NCBI GenBank assembly: GCA_012840355.1
Contig: DULN01000009.1
Coordinates: forward strand, 62,001-126,000
DNA length: 64,000 bases
From: Clostridiales bacterium
Lineage (GTDB): Bacteria; Bacillota; Clostridia; Oscillospirales; CAG-272
Reading direction: 5' to 3'
The notes under the pieces were generated by a model. That model saw only the letters and a list, made by a program, of their open reading frames with translations. It made no database searches and was not told where the DNA came from. A program made the translations under genes and the position numbers. Shown in pieces: positions 27,548 to 36,548 of the stretch (position 1 is the stretch's first letter; the number at the start of each line of letters is the position of its first letter).

Positions 27548-29083
27548 ATGCCCCTTTTTTGCAACTGCAAAAAACACAGAAACGTAGATAGTAATGCTGT
27601 AGATAATGCCATAAACGACGTTTTATCAAGCCTCTGCTGCTGCGGCTGCGAGAAAAAATGCACTCGCTGCGTAAACCTCGTTCAGGACCCCAGCTTCGAG
27701 GCGAGAACTTTCGACTGGATTACCTCTGGCGTTTTCTTTACCGACAACAGCGTTTTCGAAGGCGCGATCCAGGCAGCGCTGGGGCCCGGCATCGCATCGA
27801 TTTATCAAGAAGTCTCGCTACGCGGCGTAAACGGTTGCCCGCTGCTCTTTAGTTTCAACGCCTTTGCCGACATCTCCCCCGAATCGGATGAAAACTCGGG
27901 CATACTCATAGCGGAGGTCAGCTGGCTTGACGAGAACTTCAATTTCATAGGGCTCGGACTCCGGATGCTCGTGCCGGCAGACAGGCTCTATAACACCTCA
28001 AGAATTACCTTTGTCGCGCAGACCGACGTCGTCCCCAAGAATGCGGCATATGCAAAAGTGGCTTTCTCCAAGGGTGAAGGGCTGTCTGAAAGCGGCGACA
28101 TCATCTATCTCGACTATATCATCCTTGCTCCAATGGCGGGCAAGAGCCTCGTCAGGAACGGCGGATTTGAAGCGAACCTGACAAACTGGATTGCCGACCC
28201 GGCCACCTCGTTCGTCTCCGCTTTCGATGAATCGCTTGTTGATTCCGGAAACGCTTTCACGAGCAGTGACGGGCAGCTTTTCCAGGATATAAGCATCCGC
28301 CAACTTGTGCACAGGACTCCGTTCCTGCTCAGCTTTGCGGTTGAGGGCGAAGGCCCGGTGTCTCTGTCGGTGCGTGTCGACTGGATCAGCCAAGCCGGCG
28401 CAACCATCGGCAACGGGTTGACCGCATCGATTCCGGAGCAAACGCTTCCGAACCAGCAAAACTATCTGACCTATGTGTTCGTCACTACGCCTCCGGTTCC
28501 CGGAACGGCATTTGCGCGCATAATCTTCGACGCAGATGTCCCGACCACGGAAGACCTCGTTAGGATAGACCAGGTGCTGTTTGTCCCGGTTTTGAGCACC
28601 AACCTTGTTACCAACCCCAGCTTTGAAATCCAGCAAAACGGCCAGATTGTCGGCTGGAACCAGAGCCTTGTAACCCTTTTTGAACGCGATGACGTTTACG
28701 AAGGCAGTTTCGATGTAGGCATAGGCGAAACCGGCGGCGCTCTGTGGCAGGATATCGAGCTTGATTGCCCCGAAGGCCATTGCTTCTTCTTCAGCGCAGG
28801 GCTTGGATTCCGTCAGACCTCTGTTGAAGCGATATACGGCACGGCACAGATTAAGGTTATTTGGCTTGACAGATACGACAATGAGCTCGGCATTGGCTTG
28901 AACCTCATTGTTGACCGCACTTTGGTTTCTAATATTGTAAACTCGATGAGCTGGGTACCTTATATAGGCATTACCGATCCTGCGCCTGAAGGAACTGCCA
29001 AGGCTCGGATTCTTTTCACCAAGACCGATAGCCCGCAAGGCTTTGTTGAAATCGATAACGTCGTTTTCGCCCGCATCGTTTAA
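27548..29083 (+). CDS. Cys-rich N-terminus protein with three jelly-roll-like repeats, function unknown
   Basis: 511 aa. The first 41 residues contain eight Cys (5, 7, 30, 31, 32, 34, 38, 41) and no signal peptide. Three repeats of about 150 residues follow, starting NLVQDPSFEARTFDWI (about 43), SLVRNGGFEANLTNWI (about 198) and NLVTNPSFEIQQNGQIVGW (about 353). Each ends with a strand of the type I-x-x-D-x-(V/I) such as FVEIDNVVFARIV. The pattern of Asn-Gly/Pro-x-Phe-Glu followed by Trp resembles carbohydrate-binding or exosporium NTTRR-F1-like beta sandwiches. With AAAGGAG before the ATG and a strong terminator after it, this is a single-gene unit. A spore-coat or cell-surface role cross-linked by the Cys cluster is speculation. 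Confidence 0.75.
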   Translation: MPLFCNCKKHRNVDSNAVDNAINDVLSSLCCCGCEKKCTRCVNLVQDPSFEARTFDWITSGVFFTDNSVFEGAIQAALGPGIASIYQEVSLRGVNGCPLLFSFNAFADISPESDENSGILIAEVSWLDENFNFIGLGLRMLVPADRLYNTSRITFVAQTDVVPKNAAYAKVAFSKGEGLSESGDIIYLDYIILAPMAGKSLVRNGGFEANLTNWIADPATSFVSAFDESLVDSGNAFTSSDGQLFQDISIRQLVHRTPFLLSFAVEGEGPVSLSVRVDWISQAGATIGNGLTASIPEQTLPNQQNYLTYVFVTTPPVPGTAFARIIFDADVPTTEDLVRIDQVLFVPVLSTNLVTNPSFEIQQNGQIVGWNQSLVTLFERDDVYEGSFDVGIGETGGALWQDIELDCPEGHCFFFSAGLGFRQTSVEAIYGTAQIKVIWLDRYDNELGIGLNLIVDRTLVSNIVNSMSWVPYIGITDPAPEGTAKARILFTKTDSPQGFVEIDNVVFARIV

Positions 29084-29160
29084 TTTTAAGTTTTAAGTTT
29101 TTTCTAAATTTCGATTATATTAAATCCAGCCGTGCCTTTTGAATTCGTGCGTGCCGAGTA

Positions 29161-29198
29161 AAAAAACTGACGCCGCATCATCGCGGCGTCAGTTTTTT
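29161..29198. terminator. Strong bidirectional terminator
   Basis: AAAAAACTGACGCCGC (29161-29176), loop ATCATC and GCGGCGTCAGTTTTTT (29183-29198): a perfect 16-bp stem that serves both the gene to the left (+) and the convergent gene to the right (-). Confidence 0.9.
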
Positions 29199-29223
29199 CT
29201 TATCCGTCTTGCTATTATCGACT

Positions 29224-29625
29224 TTATACCGCGCTGCTTGTGCGTTTTAGATATGCTGCCCAATATGGAAAAACGCACCCGCCAGACATTACGAGGATAC
29301 CGTCCCTGCTGCCGGCACGCTTTACTAATATGCAGTGCCATATATCGTCGTCATCTATATGGCAAAGCGAGCGGTTTTGCTCTATAAACCATCGGTCCAC
29401 GCATAAATCCGTAACGAAGTTTTCATAGTCGATCCTTGGAAGGAAAACTGTCTTTTCTACCATATACGGTTTTTCCGTGACCGGCCGGTGAGGCATAACC
29501 AGATCGTCGATTGTATACGGCAGCTTAACAAAAAAGGCTGTTGGGAAATTCAAAGCGGGCTTTGCACTCCTAAAAAATACGCTGTCAAAAGCTGCGGGTT
29601 TTGTAAAGATTATTTCATTGTACAT
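29224..29625 (-). CDS. Small conserved hypothetical protein
   Basis: 133 aa, no signal peptide and no membrane segment. Segments such as NFPTAFFVKLPYTIDDL, MPHRPVT, DYENFVTDLCVDRWFIEQ and DGILVMSGGCVFPYWAAYL read as a compact folded domain with many aromatic residues; I have a vague memory of similar short proteins in Clostridia but cannot name the family. The codon use is like the neighbours. It is convergent with the three-repeat protein and shares its terminator. No function can be given. Confidence 0.6.
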   Translation of the reverse strand: MYNEIIFTKPAAFDSVFFRSAKPALNFPTAFFVKLPYTIDDLVMPHRPVTEKPYMVEKTVFLPRIDYENFVTDLCVDRWFIEQNRSLCHIDDDDIWHCILVKRAGSRDGILVMSGGCVFPYWAAYLKRTSSAV

Positions 29626-29924
29626 TTCTAATCACATCTCCGCAAAAGCCCACCGATAATATCGATATAAAACCGCGTTATGGCCGCTATATCTAGTCTT
29701 TTATCGTAGGCTTGTATATTATACCAAAATAATCCCAATCAATATACGCGCTGCATATTTCTGGTTTTGAAATTCTTTATGTACTGACTATGTGCATTTT
29801 ATTTCCGGCGGTTATATTTCCAAATGAGAGAATAGTGCCTAAAAAAGAAACAATAATCGATATGATTAGTAATATATACTTTATAATATTAAGCAGGGAA
29901 TTCATTATTTTAGCAAAGGGGTGA

Positions 29925-30063
29925 AAGAATGTCACCCGCGTTCCTGACGGCTCGATTGTTATAGACGCAGTAAAAGACGAGCATTATCATTAAACTGCCG
30001 CGTAGGAAATGGTCAAACAAAGTAATAGCGACCAACGCCGAAAACGGCGTGCGTGTTAGGTAA
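29925..30063 (+). pseudogene. Possible gene remnant with a frameshift
   Basis: Between 29925 and 29993 the frame encodes KNVTRVPDGSIVIDAVKDE before a stop, and one frame over, 29967 to 30063, encodes IKLPRRKWSNKVIATNAENG before a stop. Joined, they read like the tail of one protein, but there is no start and no length. The spacer 29626-29924 is AT-rich and shows nothing else. Weak call. Confidence 0.25.
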
Positions 30064-30092
30064 AGTTTTGCATACCGCCTGCATATTACAGG

Positions 30093-30136
30093 AAAGAAGC
30101 TCAGGCTTGGGGGGATGCCTGAGCTTCTTTTTTATA
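30093..30136. terminator. Intrinsic terminator near the end of the GH127 gene
   Basis: AAAGAAGCTCAGGC (30093-30106) and GCCTGAGCTTCTTT (30117-30130) form a perfect 14-bp stem with a 10-nt loop, followed on the plus strand by TTTTTTATA and on the minus strand by TTTCC. It touches the GH127 stop codon at 30132-30134. Confidence 0.75.
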
Positions 30137-32009
30137 CTGGATACTCACTTAACGGCCGATAAAGCTTGCCTTCCCAACCGGCGATGTCCATCGGGTCGCT
30201 TCTGAGGTTCTCCTGCCTAAACCAAACGCGCATCAATCCTTGACCGCGGTTGTTCCATTTGTAATACGGGATGAGCGTTAATGTTTCGCCGTCCGTCCGC
30301 TTGCCGGTAATCGTGCCGTCGGCGTTAAGAGTCAGCGGTTCGCTTTCGCTTATCACAAAGTCGAAGTCTTCCCACTTTGTAATGCCGCCGTTGTCGATGC
30401 TCTCGGCGCAGTAGAGTAGCGGGCCATGCTTTATCATGACGCGCCCGCGGTCGGCGTGTACATACGGATGAGCCGCATATTTGACAATCGGAACCGAGTA
30501 CTTAACCTCGATAAGGTCGCCCTCGCCGAACTCGTGCGACACTACCGCATATCCGCCCTCGTCGCGGCAAAGCTCGCATTCTTTGCCGTTGAGATAAAGC
30601 TTAAACTCACGCGACCACTCGGGCACCCTGAGCCTGAAGGTAAGCGGCACGCGGCTTTCGGACTTCGGTAGCACTTTTATCTTGCCGCCCGAAAGCTTTA
30701 TTTTGCATTCAGGCCGCTCAAGCTCGCTGTCAATGTAGAGGTTTACCCACACGTTTTCGCCGTTTTGCGCGAACACATATGTAGGCAGCCTGCCTACGCA
30801 TTTGAGCAGCATCGGCGGGCAGCACGGGCAGTAGTGCCAGCTCCAGCGGTTATAATCGCCGCGCGACTCGAGCGGGTTTTCGTAGGTATAATGGTCGAAT
30901 GTTTCAGACAGCGAAGCAGGGAGGAGGTTGTAAATCGTACCCTCAAGCACATCCCATATCCCGGCATCCGGATAGATTCTGAAAAGGTTCGCGCCCCAGA
31001 AGATAAGCCCGACGCCTGCACATGTTTCAAGGTACGCGTTATTCGGCAGGTCGTACTGATGCCCGAAGTTTTCCTCATACCTGTGGGTTCCTACGCAGCC
31101 GTTGGCGTGCAGCTTGGTCTCTACGACATCCTTCCAAATTATACGGCTCGCATTGTAAAGCGCCTCATCGCCAATCTCGAACCCGACCGCAGCCATCGCC
31201 GAGTAAAACAGCGTCGCGCGGACAGCATGTCCGACAGCTTCGCGCTGCTCCCTTGGTGGGCGATGGTCCTGCGCGTACTCACGCAAAAACTTCGGGTAAG
31301 TGTAGCGATTCTCGTTGTCGCCTTTATGGTCTATCATGTACCTTGCGACGCGCAGGTACTCTTCAGGCTGCGCGCCGAGCTCTTCTGCGAGCTCCTTATT
31401 GTCCCGCAGCAGCTGATAGAGGCTTAGCAGTGCTTCTTCCGGCAGCGGATGCTCCGCCACCACGTTTTTCTTGGGCGGGTCGCCTATAACCGAGGCGAGG
31501 TAGTTTGCCATCTTGACGGCGACCTTGAGCAGGTTTGTCTTGCCGGTAGCTTGGTAGTAATGTACCGCCGCCTCAAAGAGCCCGCCGGCGTTGTAAGTTT
31601 CATGCTGCCAAAGGATGTTACCGCCGTTGTGTCCCCAGCGCTGGTTGGGGCACTCAAGTGTGGTGTAAGGGTTTATGTAATTATCGGGGTCGGCAGCCTG
31701 CGCGCGCGCCATCCGCTCGATTATCGAGTCTATCCTTGCGACAACCTCTTCGTTAGGATGATGCACAAGCAGATCGGCTACACCGCGGATAGTCTCGCAC
31801 ACAAGCCCATGGTACCACGGCGGGCCGTTATGCCCGCCTTTTTGGCCTTCCGCCACGCGGTCGTAATTAACATACGCTCCGTGCGATTCGAACTTGTCAA
31901 GCACGTCGCGCACCGTTATTTTAGCAATACCTTCGATCCACGGGGCAAATCGGCTGTCGCATAGCTTTACATCGCGCAACACCGGATATGCAGGCACGGT
32001 CTTGATCAT
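30132..32009 (-). CDS. Glycoside hydrolase family 127 protein (beta-L-arabinofuranosidase-like)
   Basis: 625 aa. GH127 enzymes remove beta-linked L-arabinofuranose with a zinc-bound cysteine nucleophile. The corresponding residues are present: Glu328 and Cys330 in LETCAGVG and the pair Cys396-Cys397 in CCPPMLLK, matching Glu/Cys and the CCPP cysteines of HypBA1. The alpha/alpha barrel segments GGHNGPPWYHG and WQHETYNAGGLFEAAVHYY are also typical. No signal peptide, so it acts inside the cell on imported arabino-oligosaccharides. It lies in a same-strand group with CotH and GH51 genes. Substrate preference within the family is not certain. Confidence 0.9.
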   Translation of the reverse strand: MIKTVPAYPVLRDVKLCDSRFAPWIEGIAKITVRDVLDKFESHGAYVNYDRVAEGQKGGHNGPPWYHGLVCETIRGVADLLVHHPNEEVVARIDSIIERMARAQAADPDNYINPYTTLECPNQRWGHNGGNILWQHETYNAGGLFEAAVHYYQATGKTNLLKVAVKMANYLASVIGDPPKKNVVAEHPLPEEALLSLYQLLRDNKELAEELGAQPEEYLRVARYMIDHKGDNENRYTYPKFLREYAQDHRPPREQREAVGHAVRATLFYSAMAAVGFEIGDEALYNASRIIWKDVVETKLHANGCVGTHRYEENFGHQYDLPNNAYLETCAGVGLIFWGANLFRIYPDAGIWDVLEGTIYNLLPASLSETFDHYTYENPLESRGDYNRWSWHYCPCCPPMLLKCVGRLPTYVFAQNGENVWVNLYIDSELERPECKIKLSGGKIKVLPKSESRVPLTFRLRVPEWSREFKLYLNGKECELCRDEGGYAVVSHEFGEGDLIEVKYSVPIVKYAAHPYVHADRGRVMIKHGPLLYCAESIDNGGITKWEDFDFVISESEPLTLNADGTITGKRTDGETLTLIPYYKWNNRGQGLMRVWFRQENLRSDPMDIAGWEGKLYRPLSEYPV

Positions 32010-32059
32010 AACATGACCTCCATACGTTTATATTTCATGCGGCTTATCTTTCCGCTTTT

Positions 32060-33565
32060 TTACCGGTTAAAATAGGAAAGCAAAAACTCATTCCTGCGCT
32101 TCAGCCAATCCCTGTAGAACTCGACATTTTCCTCATATGTCGGCAGCGGCTTCATTTCATATATGCTATATGGCACCATCATCGTCCATATCTCGTTGTT
32201 CCTGTCTATCGCGTCGCGGTACGTTTCAATTAGATTATCAATTTGATTTTTCCCAAGCTCGTTGTCCTCGTATAGGTTAACGATATAAGGCTGAAGCTCA
32301 AAATATCGCTCACGCACAAGCGAGTAAAACTCCTCGCAGTCCATAAGAATATCGAGCCAGCCGTATCTCATCCAAATGCCGTCGGCACTATCATTTGTAC
32401 CTGTACCATAGCCCGGAAGGTTGCAATAATCTCGGTATTTGTCCTCATCCACAAACTTTGAAACGTTACCCGCGGACAAATCCATGTCCCATACCGGCCC
32501 GGCATACATCTTGCCGCCCTTTATGTAAAAAAACATCGAGCTAAACCAGCCGTCGACATCCTTAAAAAGCTCCATTAGCACATAAAAATCAACAAATGAT
32601 GGCACGTCAATATATTGCGAAATTCTATCCATATCGCGGCTTTCGATGGCATCTTCAATCTTTAAGAGAGTTTCCTCCGCAGACGCAACCTGCAAAGCCG
32701 ACGGCGCCTTAGGCTCGACTATTTTAAAACGCATGCCCCTTTTTGTTGGAATATAAATATACCCAGTCTCTTCACGGGTAGTTTCATGCTCTAGGAGGAA
32801 ATCGCCCGACCCGACGTCTATATCCACCCGGTTTTTGCCTTCGTTTACCGCCTCGCACAAAAGGTACAGCCCGGCATATTTCCCGTTTAGATAAACCTCT
32901 ACAAAAACGCCCTCGGGGGAATACTCGAACCGCAGCCGCTGCGCCAAGTCGTAAGCCATTTTATTGCGCAGCATCGTTTTGTCAAATGCATTCGCGAGCA
33001 GCACCCACTTTTTGCTTTTCTCCATTCCGAGAATCGACAAGCCGGTATCGAGTTTTATCGTATACGGCTTTTTAGGCGCGCCGCGGGTGCTATTGCCGCG
33101 CAGCTTTATCGTCGCGGGCGTGACGCTTGTATAATCTTTCCCGTCGGTGCCGATTATCGATATTTTTGCATTTTTATAATAGTCGGCGACATTGCCATCT
33201 ATGTTTATGTAAACCTGCGGCAGCTCGCCCGTGACCACTTTCATCGAACTTATGGTGCTCTCAAGTCGCTCTATATAATCGTCCGCCTCTTTTACCGAAC
33301 TTAACGTCCTAAGAGCGGCTTTGATTTCATCTGTCACCTTTTTGTATGCCTCAACGGACTCCTCTTCATAGCGCGACAACGGGTATGGCAGCTCCATCAT
33401 CCGAAGCAGCTGCTGCTTTTTCTCAAATAGCTTTTCCTCGTAATAGGAGTCCGTTTTGGCAAAATTAGCGCCCCCAGCCCCGCCGGTTTCGGCGGGGCTG
33501 CAAGACAATATGCATAAAGGAAGCAGGAATAAAACTGCAAAACGCAGTAGCATAGAACGCTGCAT
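32060..33565 (-). CDS. CotH kinase family lipoprotein
   Basis: 501 aa. A lipoprotein signal is clear: hydrophobic residues 8-20 then LSCS with the lipobox Cys near position 22. The CotH domain runs from about 125 to 450: KLRGNSTRGAPKKPYTIKLD, LLANAFDKTMLRNKMAYDLA, VFVEVYLNGKYAGLYLLCE and GPVWDMDLSAGN, the last two resembling the ATP and metal sites of the atypical CotH kinases. Residues about 35-110 are helical and charged. In Bacillus CotH phosphorylates coat proteins; in gut Firmicutes many CotH lipoproteins occur with glycan-degradation genes. What this one phosphorylates is unknown. Confidence 0.88.
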   Translation of the reverse strand: MQRSMLLRFAVLFLLPLCILSCSPAETGGAGGANFAKTDSYYEEKLFEKKQQLLRMMELPYPLSRYEEESVEAYKKVTDEIKAALRTLSSVKEADDYIERLESTISSMKVVTGELPQVYINIDGNVADYYKNAKISIIGTDGKDYTSVTPATIKLRGNSTRGAPKKPYTIKLDTGLSILGMEKSKKWVLLANAFDKTMLRNKMAYDLAQRLRFEYSPEGVFVEVYLNGKYAGLYLLCEAVNEGKNRVDIDVGSGDFLLEHETTREETGYIYIPTKRGMRFKIVEPKAPSALQVASAEETLLKIEDAIESRDMDRISQYIDVPSFVDFYVLMELFKDVDGWFSSMFFYIKGGKMYAGPVWDMDLSAGNVSKFVDEDKYRDYCNLPGYGTGTNDSADGIWMRYGWLDILMDCEEFYSLVRERYFELQPYIVNLYEDNELGKNQIDNLIETYRDAIDRNNEIWTMMVPYSIYEMKPLPTYEENVEFYRDWLKRRNEFLLSYFNR

Positions 33566-33674
33566 CTGAACCTTTCGGGCGGTTTGCCCAACTGTTAATT
33601 TATTTCATCTTTATTATATCAGCGCAGTGTTCGGAAGGCAACATGCTCAAAGCGGTATATAGGCACAATGTGCA

Positions 33675-35174
33675 TTATATTATATCCGCCGTGAGCGCGA
33701 TAATTGAGGCGGCAGGAATGGTCAGCACGCCGTCCGAGATATCGATAGACTTATACTCTGCCTTGACATTTTCGGGGTCTTCGAAGGTATTGTGCGCATG
33801 ATAGTCGCTGTGTGTCAAGATTCCTATCTGAGCGGTACCGGCAAGTTTAATGCCAATAGGCACGAGCTGCAGAACCTCAGATGTGTCGTGCGAAAGGTTC
33901 GCGACCGTAAGCGTCAGCTTGCCGTCTTTTATCGACGCCGAGTACGAAAGCTTATTAATATGGCTCTCCCTGCCGTTTACGGGGCTAGTGAAGGTTATAT
34001 CCTCGTTATTGTCAACTACCGTCTTTACAGCCTCGCCGCCCTGATGCCCTTTGTACATGTCGAAAACATGGTACGTAGGCGTGGTTATAAGGTTCGGCCC
34101 GCTGGCTAAGAACAGCGAGTGCAGGCAGTTTACAAGCTGCGCCACAGCCGCGATAGCTACTTTGTCGCAGTTGTTGTTGAATATATTAAGCGTCAAAGCA
34201 GCGACCATAGCGTCACGCATCGTGCTCTGCTGCTCGAAAAGGTTGTAACCCTTCGAGGGGCCGGAGCCTTCGGGATGCCATGCGCCCCACTCGTCAATGC
34301 AAAGCTTCGCGTATTTTTCCATGCCGAACCCGCAGATATAGTTCCAATGGCGGCGCAGGCAGTTTTCAATGCCTGCCGCCTGCACGAGCTGCTGATACCA
34401 CTCGTTGGTATTAAACGCAACCGGGTTGCCGCTCCCCCAGCAGTAATAATGCAGCGAGAAATAGCTCATTATTTTGTCGGAGGTGGAGAAGACCTCCATA
34501 AAGCGCTTCGTCCAGCTGAAATCGTTGGCATTCGCGCCCGAGCCTATAAGCTTTATAGACGGGTCGGTGTTGCTCATTATCATCGCGTACCTGCGGTACT
34601 CGTGCGCGTAGACTTCGGCAGTCATATTGCCGCCACCGCCCCAAGTTTCGTTTCCTACGCCCCAGTATTTGACGCCAAACGGCTCGGGGTTGCCATTCTG
34701 CTCGCGCAACTTGGCATATGTAGTGGTCCCGCGCGGCGAGTTGCAATAGTCGATCCAGTCGCGGATATCGAGCGGCTTAAGCGTGGTGACATTCGCTGCG
34801 ATATAAGGCTCGGCGCCAATCAGCCGGCAGAAGTAGACGAACTCGTCGGTGCCGACCTCGTTCGGCTCGCGGCGGTCGCCGTGGGTTGTCCACCAGTTGA
34901 GCCTGACAGGGCGCTTATCGCGCGGGCCTATGCCGTCGCGCCAATCGTATGTTTCGGCAAAGCAGCCGCCCGGCCAACGCAAGATCGGCGGGTTTATCGC
35001 TTTCAGCTTTTCGACAAGCTCGGCCCTGAACCCCTTTATATTCGGCACATTTGAGCTCTCGCCTACCCACATGCCGTCGTATATGACGCCGCCAAGATGC
35101 TCGGCAAAATGCCCGTAAATGTTTGGCGAGATCGTCCCAATTTTTTCGGGCGAGAAAATATAGAGGTTATTCAT
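33675..35174 (-). CDS. Alpha-L-arabinofuranosidase (GH51)
   Basis: 499 aa from ATG 35174 (GGAAG and GGTG before it; a GTG six bases upstream is possible). GH51 retaining enzymes release terminal alpha-L-arabinose from arabinan and arabinoxylan. The acid/base Glu is in KYWGVGNETWGG (about residue 176) and the nucleophile Glu in CIDEWGAWH (about 295). RWPGGCFAETYDWRDGIG and NWWTTHGDRREPNEVGTDEF are family hallmarks, and the C-terminal beta-sandwich domain is complete. No signal peptide, so it is cytoplasmic. Together with GH127 it can handle both anomers of arabinofuranose. Confidence 0.94.
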   Translation of the reverse strand: MNNLYIFSPEKIGTISPNIYGHFAEHLGGVIYDGMWVGESSNVPNIKGFRAELVEKLKAINPPILRWPGGCFAETYDWRDGIGPRDKRPVRLNWWTTHGDRREPNEVGTDEFVYFCRLIGAEPYIAANVTTLKPLDIRDWIDYCNSPRGTTTYAKLREQNGNPEPFGVKYWGVGNETWGGGGNMTAEVYAHEYRRYAMIMSNTDPSIKLIGSGANANDFSWTKRFMEVFSTSDKIMSYFSLHYYCWGSGNPVAFNTNEWYQQLVQAAGIENCLRRHWNYICGFGMEKYAKLCIDEWGAWHPEGSGPSKGYNLFEQQSTMRDAMVAALTLNIFNNNCDKVAIAAVAQLVNCLHSLFLASGPNLITTPTYHVFDMYKGHQGGEAVKTVVDNNEDITFTSPVNGRESHINKLSYSASIKDGKLTLTVANLSHDTSEVLQLVPIGIKLAGTAQIGILTHSDYHAHNTFEDPENVKAEYKSIDISDGVLTIPAASIIALTADII

Positions 35175-35315
35175 CTTCACCAGCTTCCTTTCTTAGAGCA
35201 TATGATAGATAATTATACCCTATTCTTGCAATTTTTTGAAGTCCTTTTTTGACAAAAATATATAAATTCCTTAAGCGATGAACAAAAAAGTACAAAAATA
35301 TACATAGGATTCCTA

Positions 35316-35344
35316 TTGACTTTATATGTTATGGATGCTATACT
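35316..35344 (+). promoter_or_regulatory. Promoter of nifS-mnmA
   Basis: TTGACT (35316-35321), 17-bp spacer, TATACT (35339-35344), so transcription starts near 35351, only about 20 bp before the preferred ATG. This places the start codon downstream and argues against the longer frame beginning at GTG 35354. Confidence 0.65.
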
Positions 35345-35371
35345 TTCCCCGTAGTGTTTATGGGTAATAAA

Positions 35372-36526
35372 ATGACAGTTTACGCCGACAATGCGGCAAC
35401 AACCAAAATCAGCCCCGCCGCGCTTAAAGCGATGCTGCCCTATCTTGATGAGGCATACGCCAACCCTTCAAGCATCCATTCAGCCGGCAAAGCGGCGGCT
35501 GACGCGGTTTACCGAGCAAGGGTAGAGCTTGCAGAAAACCTCGGATGCTTGCCGAACGAGCTTTACTTTACATCGGGCGGCAGCGAGGCTAACAACCAAG
35601 CGATTCTAACGGCTGCTGAAATCGGCGCGGCGGAAAATAAAAAACATATAATTACGTCAAAAATTGAGCACCCATCAGTTTTACGAGTGCTGAAGCGGCT
35701 TGGCACGCAAGGTTACGAGATAACCCTGCTCGACGTTGGCGAAAACGGGATTGTCTCGCTCGCCGACGTCGAGCGCGCGATACGACCCGACACATGCCTT
35801 GTTACAATAATGGCGGCAAACAACGAGATCGGCACAATCCAGCCCGCCGCCGAAATAGGCGAAATATGCCGGAAGTTTAGCGTGCTTTTTCACACCGACG
35901 CGGTATCCGCCGCGGGATACATCGACATTAAGCCTGGCGCGCTTTGTGCCGATTTGCTTTCCCTCTCAGCCCACAAGTTTCACGGCCCGAAAGGTATTGG
36001 CCTGCTATATGCGAAAAAAGGCGTCATGCCGTCGCAGCTGATTTTAGGAGGCTCTCAGGAGCGCGGGCGGCGCGCGGGCACGCTTAACGTGCCGGCAATA
36101 GTTGGCATGGCGGCGGCGTTCAGCGAGGCATGCGTGAATATGGCAAAGGATAACCAAAAGATCGCGCGGCTGCGCGACAAAATCATCGAGGGGCTGCTCT
36201 CTATCCCCGGCGCGAAACTGCACGGCGACAGGACGCGGCGGCTAGCCGGCAACATAAACGTCGGCTTTGGCGGTATAAGCGGCGAGTCTCTGCTTTTAGC
36301 GCTTGACAGCTTTGGCATTATGGTCTCGACCGGCTCGGCATGCGAAGCCGGAGCCGCCGAGCCGAGCCATGTGTTACTTGCGCTTGGACTCTCCGAAAAG
36401 GAGGCTAAAAGCGCCATCCGCATCACGCTTGGCAGGTACAATACCGAACTCGAGGCTAACTATATTGTCGAGTGCACTGCCAAAGCTGTCGGGCGGCTAA
36501 GAAGCATTGCGAATCTTGAGTTTTGA
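35372..36526 (+). CDS. Cysteine desulfurase (NifS/IscS family)
   Basis: 384 aa from ATG 35372; ATG 35360 is the alternative, and the ribosome-binding site is weak for both. PLP enzyme that moves sulfur from cysteine to acceptor proteins. Seen: TVYADNAATTKIS, FTSGGSEANNQA, the PLP Lys in SLSAHKFHGPKGIG, and the catalytic Cys in STGSACEAG, the loop typical of group I desulfurases. The next gene is mnmA, 22 bp away, so sulfur donation to tRNA thiolation is its likely job. Cysteine supply genes lie a few kb to the right. Confidence 0.93.
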   Translation: MTVYADNAATTKISPAALKAMLPYLDEAYANPSSIHSAGKAAADAVYRARVELAENLGCLPNELYFTSGGSEANNQAILTAAEIGAAENKKHIITSKIEHPSVLRVLKRLGTQGYEITLLDVGENGIVSLADVERAIRPDTCLVTIMAANNEIGTIQPAAEIGEICRKFSVLFHTDAVSAAGYIDIKPGALCADLLSLSAHKFHGPKGIGLLYAKKGVMPSQLILGGSQERGRRAGTLNVPAIVGMAAAFSEACVNMAKDNQKIARLRDKIIEGLLSIPGAKLHGDRTRRLAGNINVGFGGISGESLLLALDSFGIMVSTGSACEAGAAEPSHVLLALGLSEKEAKSAIRITLGRYNTELEANYIVECTAKAVGRLRSIANLEF

Positions 36527-36548
36527 AAGAAGGAATTATATAGCATAG

